Positions 1 to 5,362 of a DNA stretch of 5,362 bases are shown piece by piece; positions within the stretch are counted from its first letter, which is position 1, and every line of letters begins with the position of its first letter. The notes beneath the pieces are model-generated. The model saw only the letters and a program-made list of their open reading frames with translations. It was not told the origin of the DNA and did no database searches. Made by a program: the position numbers and the translations under genes. The stretch is from Desulfobacula sp. (GTDB lineage: Bacteria > Desulfobacterota > Desulfobacteria > Desulfobacterales > Desulfobacteraceae). Location: assembly GCA_023139225.1 (NCBI GenBank), contig JAGLNZ010000025.1, positions 1 through 5,362 on the forward strand. The letters run 5' to 3'.

Positions 1-513
1 ATCGGGATCTCTATGGTCAGGGAACTTGGGCCGTTAATGACCGCCATTGTCCTGGCCGGAAGATCTTCCTCTGCATTTGCGGCTGAAATCGGCACCATGC
101 GGATCAACGAAGAGATTGATGCATTAACCGTAATGGGACTTGACCCGGTAAGGTTCCTGATCGTACCCCGAATCATTGCATCCACTTTTATTACCCCGTT
201 GTTAACCATATTTTCAAACCTTATGGGAATACTGGGAGGCGCCCTTGTGGTCACATCCATGGGACACCCCATTATCTCCTATTACAACCAGATTGCATCA
301 TTTGTCGAATGGAACGATTTTGCAGGGGGACTGATAAAATGCTTTGTGTTCGGCATTTTGATTGCAGCAACCGGTTGCATCCGGGGATACCAGACCCAAA
401 GCGGACCTTCCGCCGTTGGAATCTCAACCACCCGTGCCGTTGTCACCAGCATTATCCTGATTGCCGTATTTGACGGAATTTTTTCAATTATTTATTTTTA
501 TCTGGGCATATGA
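1..513 (+). CDS. mlaE: MlaE-type ABC transporter permease, 5'-truncated by window edge
   Basis: Integral inner-membrane permease of an MCE-type lipid ABC transporter (MlaE family), which works as a dimer with the ATPase encoded next. The frame is open from base 1, so the start lies upstream; 170 C-terminal residues are visible, against about 260 in E. coli MlaE, or more in relatives with an N-terminal STAS domain. The family hallmark is near the visible N-terminus: VRELGPLMTAIVLAGRSSSA, then AAEIGTMRINEEIDAL and MGLDPVRFLIVPR, the conserved cytoplasmic segment thought to contact the ATPase. Hydrophobic membrane segments follow (around IIASTFITPLLTIFSNLMG, LIKCFVFGILIAATG and a C-terminal one ending FYLGI), with the family-typical GISTTRAVV before the last. 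The stop overlaps the next start as ATGA, indicating translational coupling. The sequence shows no damage. The family is certain; the exact lipid substrate and direction of transport are not visible. Confidence 0.95.
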   Translation: MGISMVRELGPLMTAIVLAGRSSSAFAAEIGTMRINEEIDALTVMGLDPVRFLIVPRIIASTFITPLLTIFSNLMGILGGALVVTSMGHPIISYYNQIASFVEWNDFAGGLIKCFVFGILIAATGCIRGYQTQSGPSAVGISTTRAVVTSIILIAVFDGIFSIIYFYLGI

Positions 514-1277
514 AACAGATTGAAACAGCCATAAGAATAGAGAACCTCTTTGCAGGGTATGACAATATCCCGATTATTGAAAATATCAGTTTTGAGGTAT
601 TGAAAGGTGAGGTATTTGTTATTATCGGCGGATCAGGGTGCGGGAAGAGCACACTGTTGAAACATATGATCGGACTTTTACTCCCTATTTCAGGCAAGGT
701 GATGATTCTGGGTGAAAATTTGTCCCATGCCATTGGAAAAGATAAAAACCGTATCCTGCAAAAAATCGGGGTTGCCTTCCAGAGCGGGGCCTTGTTCGGT
801 TCCATGACGGTGATGGAAAATGTAAAACTTGCGTTAATAGAATTTACAAACCTTCCCGGTTCGGTCATAGATGACATTGCCTGGTTGAAGCTGCAATTGG
901 TCGGGCTTGAAAAAAGCGCCTTTCTCAAGCCTGGTGAACTTTCAGGCGGCATGAAAAAAAGGGCTGCCATTGCCCGTGCCATGGCCCTTGACCCTTCTAT
1001 CATTTTTTTGGATGAACCCTCTGCAGGACTGGACCCGATTACTTCAGCAGAACTTGACCATCTGGTGACGGATCTTGCATCTTCCCTTGGGATCACATTT
1101 GTAATCGTTACCCATGAACTGGCAAGTATTGAAGCCATATCCGACCGGATCATCATGCTGGAAAAAAGTGCAAAGGGAATTATTGCAACCGGCACCCCGG
1201 AACAATTGAAAAATGACAAAAGCAACCCATATGTCTATAATTTTTTTAACCGGACAATCTTTAAAGGTGAAAAATGA
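510..1277 (+). CDS. mlaF: MlaF-type ABC transporter ATP-binding protein
   Basis: Cytoplasmic ATPase that powers the MlaE-type permease. The 255-residue length is normal for the family and all nucleotide-binding motifs are intact: Walker A GGSGCGKST at residues 40-48, Q-loop at Q91, signature LSGGM at 144-148, Walker B IIFLDEP at 164-170, D-loop SAGLDP at 171-176 and switch histidine H202 in VTHEL. The Q-loop stretch QSGALFGSMTVMENV is characteristic of MlaF-like ATPases and separates them from amino-acid or lipoprotein exporters. The ATG at 510 is chosen because it overlaps the permease stop (ATGA) and gives a normal beta-strand start before Walker A. No strong Shine-Dalgarno precedes it, which fits translation coupled to the permease gene. 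It ends in a second ATGA overlap with the MCE gene. The assignment to MlaF/MkL-type lipid ABC ATPases is firm; the substrate is inferred from the neighbours only. Confidence 0.95.
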   Translation: MKQIETAIRIENLFAGYDNIPIIENISFEVLKGEVFVIIGGSGCGKSTLLKHMIGLLLPISGKVMILGENLSHAIGKDKNRILQKIGVAFQSGALFGSMTVMENVKLALIEFTNLPGSVIDDIAWLKLQLVGLEKSAFLKPGELSGGMKKRAAIARAMALDPSIIFLDEPSAGLDPITSAELDHLVTDLASSLGITFVIVTHELASIEAISDRIIMLEKSAKGIIATGTPEQLKNDKSNPYVYNFFNRTIFKGEK

Positions 1278-2362
1278 CCCAAAAAGCAAATTACTTTAAA
1301 CTCGGCCTGTTTGTCATCATTGCATTTGGCCTTGGGGCGGCATTTTTAATCATTTTCGGGGCAGGAGAATTTTTTAAAAAACAACTGCTGACCGAAACCT
1401 GTTTCAATGAATCCGTGCAGGGCCTGACGATTGGTTCCGAGGTTAAATATAAAGGGATAAAAATCGGAACAGTCAAATCCATTACCAGCGTTGCCCGGAT
1501 CTACCAGACAAAGTCGGATTATGTACTGGTCATCCTGTCTCTTGAAGAAGGAATATCCCTGGGCCAGACGGGTGAATCCGCAAAAGTCAGAATCCAAAAC
1601 GCCATCAAGGACGGTCTGACAATCCGCCTTGCATTTAAAGGCCTGACAGGGGCAGCTTATCTTGAAACCGATTATTCAATGCAAGATCCCAAGGACACTC
1701 TTGATATCTCCTGGGCACCCAAAAACATCTATCTTCCGTCCCAGAAAAGCAGCATGAAACAGTTTGGCGATTCCATCAACCAGATTCTTGATAATCTTGC
1801 AGCCATCAATCTTACAGGGATTACCCAAGACATTGAGGTTCTTTTAAAAACCCTGGATCGAAAAATCAATGACTTTGACATGAAACGTATCTCCGGTCTG
1901 ACAGGATCATTGTTAAAAGAACTCAAAGAAACCAACCAAAAGGTCAGTACTGCAATGGGGTCTGACAAGATCAAACGGCTTTTAGATGACGCACAGGTCT
2001 CTTTTTCAGAGTTACGAACCATTGTTAAAACGTCTAAAGCACCTATCAACAAGGCTATCAATGACTTTCAAAAAGCGGCTGACAGTACAAAAAATATCAC
2101 TGCCGGACTTGAAACCAGGCTGAGCCCGAAAATTGACGGACTGTCTTCCAATCTTGACCGGTTGATGGAAAGCCTTGCTGCCACATCCGGGCTTCTGGAA
2201 AACATGGTTTGGCTCAATTCCGACAAGATTAAACTGATCATTGAAAATCTTGAGACCACTTCTGAAAATTTAAAACAGATGAGTCGCGACATTAAACGAT
2301 ATCCCGGCAGGCTGCTCTTTGAAAAGCCCCCGGAAAAAACAAATATGGAGAAAAAAGACTGA
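1274..2362 (+). CDS. mlaD: MlaD-like MCE domain protein with long helical C-terminal region
   Basis: Periplasmic lipid-binding subunit anchored in the inner membrane. Residues 8-30 form one hydrophobic segment (LGLFVIIAFGLGAAFLIIFG) acting as an uncleaved anchor. Residues about 40-135 form a single MCE domain, recognised by VQGLTIGSEVKYKGIKIGTV (48-67) and LTGAAYLE (124-131). Residues about 160-345 are polar, mostly helical by eye and probably coiled-coil, ending in RYPGRLLFEKPPE, a tail I recall from MCE proteins paired with auxiliary lipoproteins. At 362 residues it is much longer than E. coli MlaD (about 183) but has only one MCE domain, unlike PqiB or LetB. Family members form hexameric rings with a central lipid channel; the helical tails may extend this as a tube, which is inference. 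A good ribosome-binding site, AAAGGTGA at 1263-1270, lies inside the end of the ATPase gene, so this gene can load its own ribosomes as well as being coupled. Confidence 0.93.
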   Translation: MTQKANYFKLGLFVIIAFGLGAAFLIIFGAGEFFKKQLLTETCFNESVQGLTIGSEVKYKGIKIGTVKSITSVARIYQTKSDYVLVILSLEEGISLGQTGESAKVRIQNAIKDGLTIRLAFKGLTGAAYLETDYSMQDPKDTLDISWAPKNIYLPSQKSSMKQFGDSINQILDNLAAINLTGITQDIEVLLKTLDRKINDFDMKRISGLTGSLLKELKETNQKVSTAMGSDKIKRLLDDAQVSFSELRTIVKTSKAPINKAINDFQKAADSTKNITAGLETRLSPKIDGLSSNLDRLMESLAATSGLLENMVWLNSDKIKLIIENLETTSENLKQMSRDIKRYPGRLLFEKPPEKTNMEKKD

Positions 2363-2976
2363 TGCGGCCAAAAATTGCTATTATTTTAATCGGATTTGTG
2401 GTTTGCCTGAATATCTTTTACGGATGTGCAGGTTTAAATAAAAAGCCTATTGAAAAAAAATATTTCGACTTAAATATTCATCTGCCCTTTTCAGACCGGA
2501 ATACTATCAGTCAAGGCGCATCCCTTCTGGTCAAAGAATTTACCATAAATCCCGTATTTGATTCTCATTCTTTTGTTTACCATGTTGGAAAAAACGAGTA
2601 TGCAACTGATTATTACAACGAATTTGTCAGCTATCCTGCAAAACTTGTGACTGAAAAAATTGCGGAAAATCTTTATGCTTCAAGCCATTTCAAGTCTGCG
2701 CTCACAAACATGAAACAGGATATCGACTTTCGCCTATCCGGAAAAATTACAATGCTTTACGGAGATTTTCAGAGCATAAATGCTCCAAAAGCCATTATTG
2801 AAATCAGAATGATTCTGGAACAAAAGACAAACAAAAACTTTAAGGTAATAACCGGCAAGACCTACCTGGCCAAAGAAGACATATCATCTCGTGGACCGGC
2901 CCACCTTGTCTCAGGCTGGAACACCGGGCTTTTAAAAATTGTGACACAATTTACCCATGATTTAAAAATTCCTTAA
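2362..2976 (+). CDS. ABC-type transport auxiliary lipoprotein (PqiC-like)
   Basis: Probable outer-membrane lipoprotein partner of the MCE transporter. Residues 1-21 are a lipoprotein signal peptide: R2 and K4, a hydrophobic core IAIILIGFVVCLNIF, then FYGC with the lipidated cysteine at C22. Phe at -3 is a less usual lipobox residue, but G-C fits, and Ala at +2 would not retain it in the inner membrane. The mature part resembles the ABC_trans_aux (PqiC/DUF330-like) family: an early YFDLN strand (34-38), then LLVKEFTINPVFDSHSFVY (55-73) and YATDYYNEFVSYPAKLVTE (80-98). The 204-residue length is typical. PqiC is known to form a ring at the outer membrane receiving the tip of the MCE tunnel; the same role here is inference. 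The start overlaps the MCE stop (TGATG), with GGAG at 2347-2350 somewhat far upstream. The stop shares TTAA with the convergent regulator gene. Confidence 0.85.
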   Translation: MRPKIAIILIGFVVCLNIFYGCAGLNKKPIEKKYFDLNIHLPFSDRNTISQGASLLVKEFTINPVFDSHSFVYHVGKNEYATDYYNEFVSYPAKLVTEKIAENLYASSHFKSALTNMKQDIDFRLSGKITMLYGDFQSINAPKAIIEIRMILEQKTNKNFKVITGKTYLAKEDISSRGPAHLVSGWNTGLLKIVTQFTHDLKIP

Positions 2977-4508
2977 TCAAAATCCTGGCGGTCGCGCGTG
3001 ATTTTAAGCTTTCTCATTCTGGATGCGAAAGTAGACCGGTTGATCCCGGAGGTCTTGGCAGCCCAGGTAATATTCCAGTTATTTTTTTTCAAAAGAGATA
3101 TCACATACTCTTTTTCCAACTGGGGCCAGGTCATGCTGCAAAGGTTGATGACAAAATCATTGGCATCATCTTTGGAAGACACAGAAGGATCACCAAAAGG
3201 ATCTATATTTGTGTCCTGATTCCTTACATGAAGGGGAACATTTAAAAGCTCAATATATTCATCCTCTGCCGTTACCATAAGATAGCGGATAAGATTTTCA
3301 AGCTCCCTGATATTTCCGGGCCAGGAATAAGATACCATTGACTGCATGGCGTCTGCTGAAATCTTTTTTTCAAAAATTCCCGCTTTTACAGATTCCTTTT
3401 CAAGAAAATATTTTACCAGCAAAGGAATATCCTCCCGCCTTTCCCTTAACGGCGGCAAATGGACCGGCAGCACAGATAACCGGTAAAACAGATCCTGCCT
3501 GAAACTATTTTCAGCAATCATCTGCTTGATCTCCTTATTGGTAGCTGCAACGATCCTGACATCAATATGCCTCACCCTTGTTTCGCCCAGGGGCTTGATC
3601 TCATTTTGTTGAAGTACCCGAAGCAAACTTGCCTGGATACTCATGGGCATATCCCCTATTTCGTCCAGAAAGACTGTTCCACCGTCTGCTGCCTCAAAAA
3701 GCCCTATTTTATCCCTGGTGGCCCCTGTAAATGCTCCTTTTTTATATCCAAACAATTCGCTTTCCAAAAGCGTTTCAGGAATGGCGCTGCAATTTTGTAC
3801 CAGAAAAGGTTTATCCTTTCGAATGCTTGATTTATGAATTTTTTCAGCTATTAATTCTTTTCCGGTACCGCTCTCTCCTGTGATCAGCACATGAAATTCC
3901 GTATCGGCATAACTTTTTACAAGGTCCAGGCATTTTTGAAAGCTGTGGCTCTGACCAATAATGACACTTTCATGTTTTACTTCTTTTAATGCGGTTTTAA
4001 GACTCTGGGTCATTTTCTTTTCATTGGAATATAAAATAGCATTGCTCAGGGCAATGGAACAGATATCCACCAGATTCTGAAGCTGTTCCAGATATCCTTT
4101 ATCAAGATTAAGACTGCTTTTTTCCGGTGTAGTATCAATGATCTGGACAGCACCATAAACCTTTTTGTCACGGAAAAAAAGCGGAAAACAGAGAATCAGA
4201 CTGCTTTTGACGACAAATTTATCTTCCACTTCCTTGTAATGACGCCGGTCACTTTTTGTTTCGGCCACCGTCATTTTTTTATTTTCAATCACCCAGCCCA
4301 CAATACTGGGATGCTGGACATCCAATGAGACTCCCTTGATCTGATCAGTCTCTGCACCGGCAGCTTCAACACACATGTATGTATCGTTTTTTTTTATCCA
4401 TATGGACCCTCTCTGGACGTTCTGGATCTTTAATAAAGAATTAAGAAATTTTTTCAACAACGTCCCAGGGTTGAGTTCTTTAAAAAGATCAAGATTGGAT
4501 CTGTTCAT
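2973..4508 (-). CDS. Sigma-54-dependent transcriptional activator, GAF-AAA+-Fis
   Basis: Cytoplasmic bacterial enhancer-binding protein that uses ATP hydrolysis to open promoters held closed by sigma-54 RNA polymerase. Domains in order: GAF sensor at about residues 20-160, a short linker, AAA+ domain at about 182-410, and a Fis-type DNA-binding domain at about 458-503. The ATPase motifs are intact: Walker A GESGTGKE (211-218), the sigma-54-contacting loop GAFTGA (258-263), Walker B VFLDE (279-283), sensor I AATN (321-324), the arginine-finger region FRQDLFYRL (336-344) and sensor II WPGNIRELEN (396-405). The helix-turn-helix contains AAKTSGINRSTFASRMRKL. There is no receiver domain, so it should respond to a small ligand or redox signal through GAF rather than to a histidine kinase. 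It resembles FhlA/NorR/NifA-type regulators in plan, but the ligand and targets cannot be read. The ATG at 4508 is supported by AAAGGTG five bases upstream. It is transcribed towards the lipid operon and away from the PilZ-like gene. Confidence 0.95.
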   Translation of the reverse strand: MNRSNLDLFKELNPGTLLKKFLNSLLKIQNVQRGSIWIKKNDTYMCVEAAGAETDQIKGVSLDVQHPSIVGWVIENKKMTVAETKSDRRHYKEVEDKFVVKSSLILCFPLFFRDKKVYGAVQIIDTTPEKSSLNLDKGYLEQLQNLVDICSIALSNAILYSNEKKMTQSLKTALKEVKHESVIIGQSHSFQKCLDLVKSYADTEFHVLITGESGTGKELIAEKIHKSSIRKDKPFLVQNCSAIPETLLESELFGYKKGAFTGATRDKIGLFEAADGGTVFLDEIGDMPMSIQASLLRVLQQNEIKPLGETRVRHIDVRIVAATNKEIKQMIAENSFRQDLFYRLSVLPVHLPPLRERREDIPLLVKYFLEKESVKAGIFEKKISADAMQSMVSYSWPGNIRELENLIRYLMVTAEDEYIELLNVPLHVRNQDTNIDPFGDPSVSSKDDANDFVINLCSMTWPQLEKEYVISLLKKNNWNITWAAKTSGINRSTFASRMRKLKITRDRQDFD

Positions 4509-4513
4509 GAAGA

Positions 4514-4520
4514 CACCTTT
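4514..4520 (-). promoter_or_regulatory. Ribosome binding site of the sigma-54 activator gene
   Basis: Read on the minus strand, AAAGGTG lies five bases before the ATG at 4508-4506. It is a good match to the anti-Shine-Dalgarno sequence and fixes the start of the regulator at this ATG. Confidence 0.7.
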
Positions 4521-4555
4521 ATTAAGTGATTAAATATAACAATTTTAGTTAAATA

Positions 4556-4584
4556 AAAATAGCGCATGTGAAATAAGAATACAA
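4556..4584 (-). promoter_or_regulatory. Candidate sigma-70-type promoter of the activator gene
   Basis: On the minus strand TTGTAT (4584-4579) is followed after exactly 17 bases by TATTTT (4561-4556), giving plausible -35 and -10 boxes with a start near 4549 and a leader of about 40 bases. The surrounding intergenic DNA (4509-4744) is very AT-rich, so chance matches are expected. It is the best-spaced candidate I see for this gene. No clear operator dyad overlaps it; the palindrome TTAAATTTAA near 4590-4600 may be only AT-rich sequence. Confidence 0.3.
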
Positions 4585-4659
4585 CCCATATTAAATTTAA
4601 ATAACAAACTCACCTGGTAATCAATATATCTAATAAATTCACTAAGATCAAATACTATT

Positions 4660-4696
4660 TTGTCATGTTGGCATAAAAAATGAATTAATGAATATT
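4660..4696 (+). promoter_or_regulatory. Candidate promoter(s) of the PilZ-like gene
   Basis: Three overlapping weak possibilities lie 50-85 bases before the start codon. TTGTCA (4660-4665) is followed after 18 bases by ATTAAT (4684-4689). TTGGCA (4668-4673) is followed after 17 bases by AATATT (4691-4696). The same TTGGCA, with GG at 4670-4671, also resembles a sigma-54 -24 element, but the base pair expected to be GC at -13/-12 (4682-4683) reads GA, so the essential -12 element is damaged. That sigma-54 reading is tempting because a sigma-54 activator is encoded divergently next door, but the match is incomplete. Only transcript mapping can choose between them. Confidence 0.3.
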
Positions 4697-4733
4697 CAAG
4701 GGCAATCTGTAAAACCCGTATTTTAATTAAAAC

Positions 4734-4738
4734 AGGAG
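4734..4738 (+). promoter_or_regulatory. Ribosome binding site of the PilZ-like gene
   Basis: AGGAG lies six bases before the ATG at 4745, an ideal Shine-Dalgarno sequence and spacing. It fixes the start codon and argues that the gene is genuinely and well translated despite its eroded PilZ motifs. Confidence 0.75.
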
Positions 4739-4744
4739 TTTAAA

Positions 4745-5227
4745 ATGAAACAAAAAATTTTAATTGACAGTCTTGATACAGCCCGGTTTGCCTGCCCCGA
4801 ATGCAATCGGGGAAAAATCATGCAGCTTTCAGAATATAATATAAAAAGGCAGAATACCAAAGTAAAATGCACATGCAGGTGTGGGCATACCTACATGGTT
4901 ATTCTAGAAAAAAAGATCGAATCCATACAAAAAACCCAATTGCTGGGTACATTCATCTCAAAGGGCGGGATCAAATGCAGCGGTAAAATGATTATTAAAA
5001 AGATGAACAGCAAAGGCCTCATGCTTAAAACAAACATCGAACAGACTATTCTGCCCGGACTAAAGCTTTTTCTTGAATTTGTTCTGGATGACGCAAAACA
5101 GTCAATTGTAAAAAAAGAAGTGGTTGTTAAAGCAAAAAAAGGCAAGTATCTAAGCGCGGAGTTTACTTCAGATGAACATTATGACAATTTAGGACCTTAT
5201 TTGTTTTTTAACAAACTCTATATATAA
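4745..5227 (+). CDS. Zinc-ribbon plus degenerate PilZ-like domain protein
   Basis: Small 160-residue cytoplasmic protein with no signal peptide or membrane segment. Residues 13-50 look like a zinc ribbon: CPEC at 17-20, paired with the cysteine cluster CTCRCGH at 42-48 (C42, C44, C46, H48). Residues about 54-155 match the layout of PilZ-like proteins that I recall from Desulfobacterales: LExx...TxLxGTF, then a beta strand and a turn ending in G, LFLEFVLDD (108-116), KKEVVVKA (123-130), AEF (138-140), and a C-terminal YDNLGPYLFF. In canonical PilZ proteins RxxxR and [D/N]xSxxG bind cyclic di-GMP. Here the aligned positions read K57 and I61 for the arginines, and K86 and N88 for Asp and Ser, with only G91 kept. 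It probably no longer binds the dinucleotide in the usual way. The gene stands alone, divergent from the sigma-54 activator and convergent with the priA-like gene. Specific function unknown. Confidence 0.75.
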   Translation: MKQKILIDSLDTARFACPECNRGKIMQLSEYNIKRQNTKVKCTCRCGHTYMVILEKKIESIQKTQLLGTFISKGGIKCSGKMIIKKMNSKGLMLKTNIEQTILPGLKLFLEFVLDDAKQSIVKKEVVVKAKKGKYLSAEFTSDEHYDNLGPYLFFNKLYI

Positions 5228-5251
5228 ACAGGGGTGGGTGTTATTTTACCT

Positions 5252-5295
5252 TGGCACGGCCTTGGGAAAGCAATTTTTTTCCTAAGTCCGTGCTA
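5252..5295. terminator. Long imperfect hairpin between convergent genes, possible bidirectional transcript end
   Basis: Left arm GCACGGCCTTGGGAAA (5254-5269) pairs with right arm TTTCCTAAGTCCGTGC (5278-5293) over 16 positions, with one mismatch and one G-T pair around an 8-base loop; two weaker pairs extend it to 5252-5295. It sits between the PilZ-like gene stop and the stop of the convergent priA-like gene, whose TAG overlaps the base of the stem. Neither strand has a clean T-run directly after the stem, so it is not a textbook intrinsic terminator. It could instead block RNA 3' decay, act with Rho, or be a dispersed repeat. Confidence 0.5.
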
Positions 5296-5362
5296 CATTA
5301 AAAAATACGGATCAACATCCACGACCAGCCTTACCCCTGACTTAGACGTCACTTTCGGATGA
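5293..5362 (-). CDS. priA: C-terminal end of a PriA-like primosomal helicase, partial
   Basis: Reading the minus strand from the window edge, one frame is open for 22 codons and ends in TAG at 5295-5293. The visible residues end in SGVRLVVDVDPYFLM. The VDVDP motif close to the C-terminus is what I know from PriA, the helicase that restarts stalled replication forks, where the final strand reads roughly RxxxDVDPxxxL. Only this tail is present, so the helicase domains and zinc-binding motifs cannot be checked. The gene is convergent with the PilZ-like gene and shares the hairpin before it as a probable transcript end. The call rests on a short motif and could be wrong. Confidence 0.65.
   Translation of the reverse strand, partial: HPKVTSKSGVRLVVDVDPYFLM

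Noticed and set aside
488..1225. A 245-codon open frame on the minus strand opposite the ATPase gene
   Set aside because: It lies wholly antisense to an intact ABC ATPase with all motifs, its translation is low-complexity Ser/Ile/Phe-rich without a recognisable domain, and it has no supporting context. It is a by-product of codon use on the coding strand.
2979..3005. Possible terminator hairpin AAAATC...GATTTT just past the lipid operon
   Set aside because: Only six mostly A-T pairs around a 15-base loop, with no T-run after it, lying within the coding sequence of the regulator. Too weak to call.
3567..3837. Two short overlapping plus-strand open frames inside the sigma-54 activator gene
   Set aside because: They are antisense to the highly conserved AAA+ core (GAFTGA and Walker B region), show no ribosome binding site that I could find, and resemble no known protein.
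4586..4602. AT-rich palindrome around TTAAATTTAA as a possible operator
   Set aside because: The perfect dyad is only ten bases of A and T in an extremely AT-rich intergenic region, so it is expected by chance and is not matched by a second copy.
5251..5267. TTGGCACGG followed by CCTTGGGA, resembling a sigma-54 promoter with a perfect -24 element
   Set aside because: The -13/-12 bases read GG in place of the essential GC, the sequence is the left arm of the convergent hairpin, and it would only transcribe antisense into the priA-like gene. Chance resemblance is more likely.

Overview
The window looks like an ordinary stretch of chromosome from a Gram-negative bacterium, most likely a sulfate reducer of the Desulfobacterales (Desulfobacter/Desulfobacula-like). 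This rests on family resemblance by eye: the combination of an Mla-type permease, ATPase and MCE protein with a PqiC-type auxiliary lipoprotein, the zinc-ribbon PilZ-like protein, and the moderately AT-rich base use. No database search was possible. There are no rRNA or tRNA genes, CRISPR arrays, insertion sequences or phage genes.

Layout. Positions 1-2976 (+) hold the 3' part of an MCE-family lipid transport operon. It contains a permease (MlaE, 5' end cut off by the window edge), an ATPase (MlaF), a membrane-anchored MCE substrate-binding protein with a long helical tail (MlaD-like), and an outer-membrane-type lipoprotein of the ABC transport auxiliary family (PqiC-like). All three gene junctions overlap (ATGA, ATGA, TGATG), so the four genes are almost certainly translated together. 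Together they would form an inner-membrane ABC machine reaching across the periplasm to a lipoprotein on the outer membrane, moving phospholipid or other lipids between the two membranes.

Positions 2973-4508 (-) encode a complete sigma-54-dependent activator (GAF sensor, AAA+ ATPase with an intact GAFTGA loop, Fis-type helix-turn-helix). It converges on the lipid operon: both genes end in the same TTAA, leaving no room for a terminator between them. Positions 4509-4744 are a very AT-rich divergent intergenic region with weak promoter candidates in both directions. Positions 4745-5227 (+) encode a small protein with a Cys-rich zinc-ribbon-like N-terminus and a PilZ-like C-terminus whose c-di-GMP-binding motifs are eroded. 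Positions 5228-5292 contain a long imperfect hairpin. The window ends in the last codons of a minus-strand gene that looks like priA (primosomal helicase).

No convincing new system was found. The points most worth a second look are the hybrid Mla/Pqi composition of the lipid operon, the tail-to-tail stop-codon overlap, the degenerate PilZ protein, and the unknown target of the sigma-54 activator.
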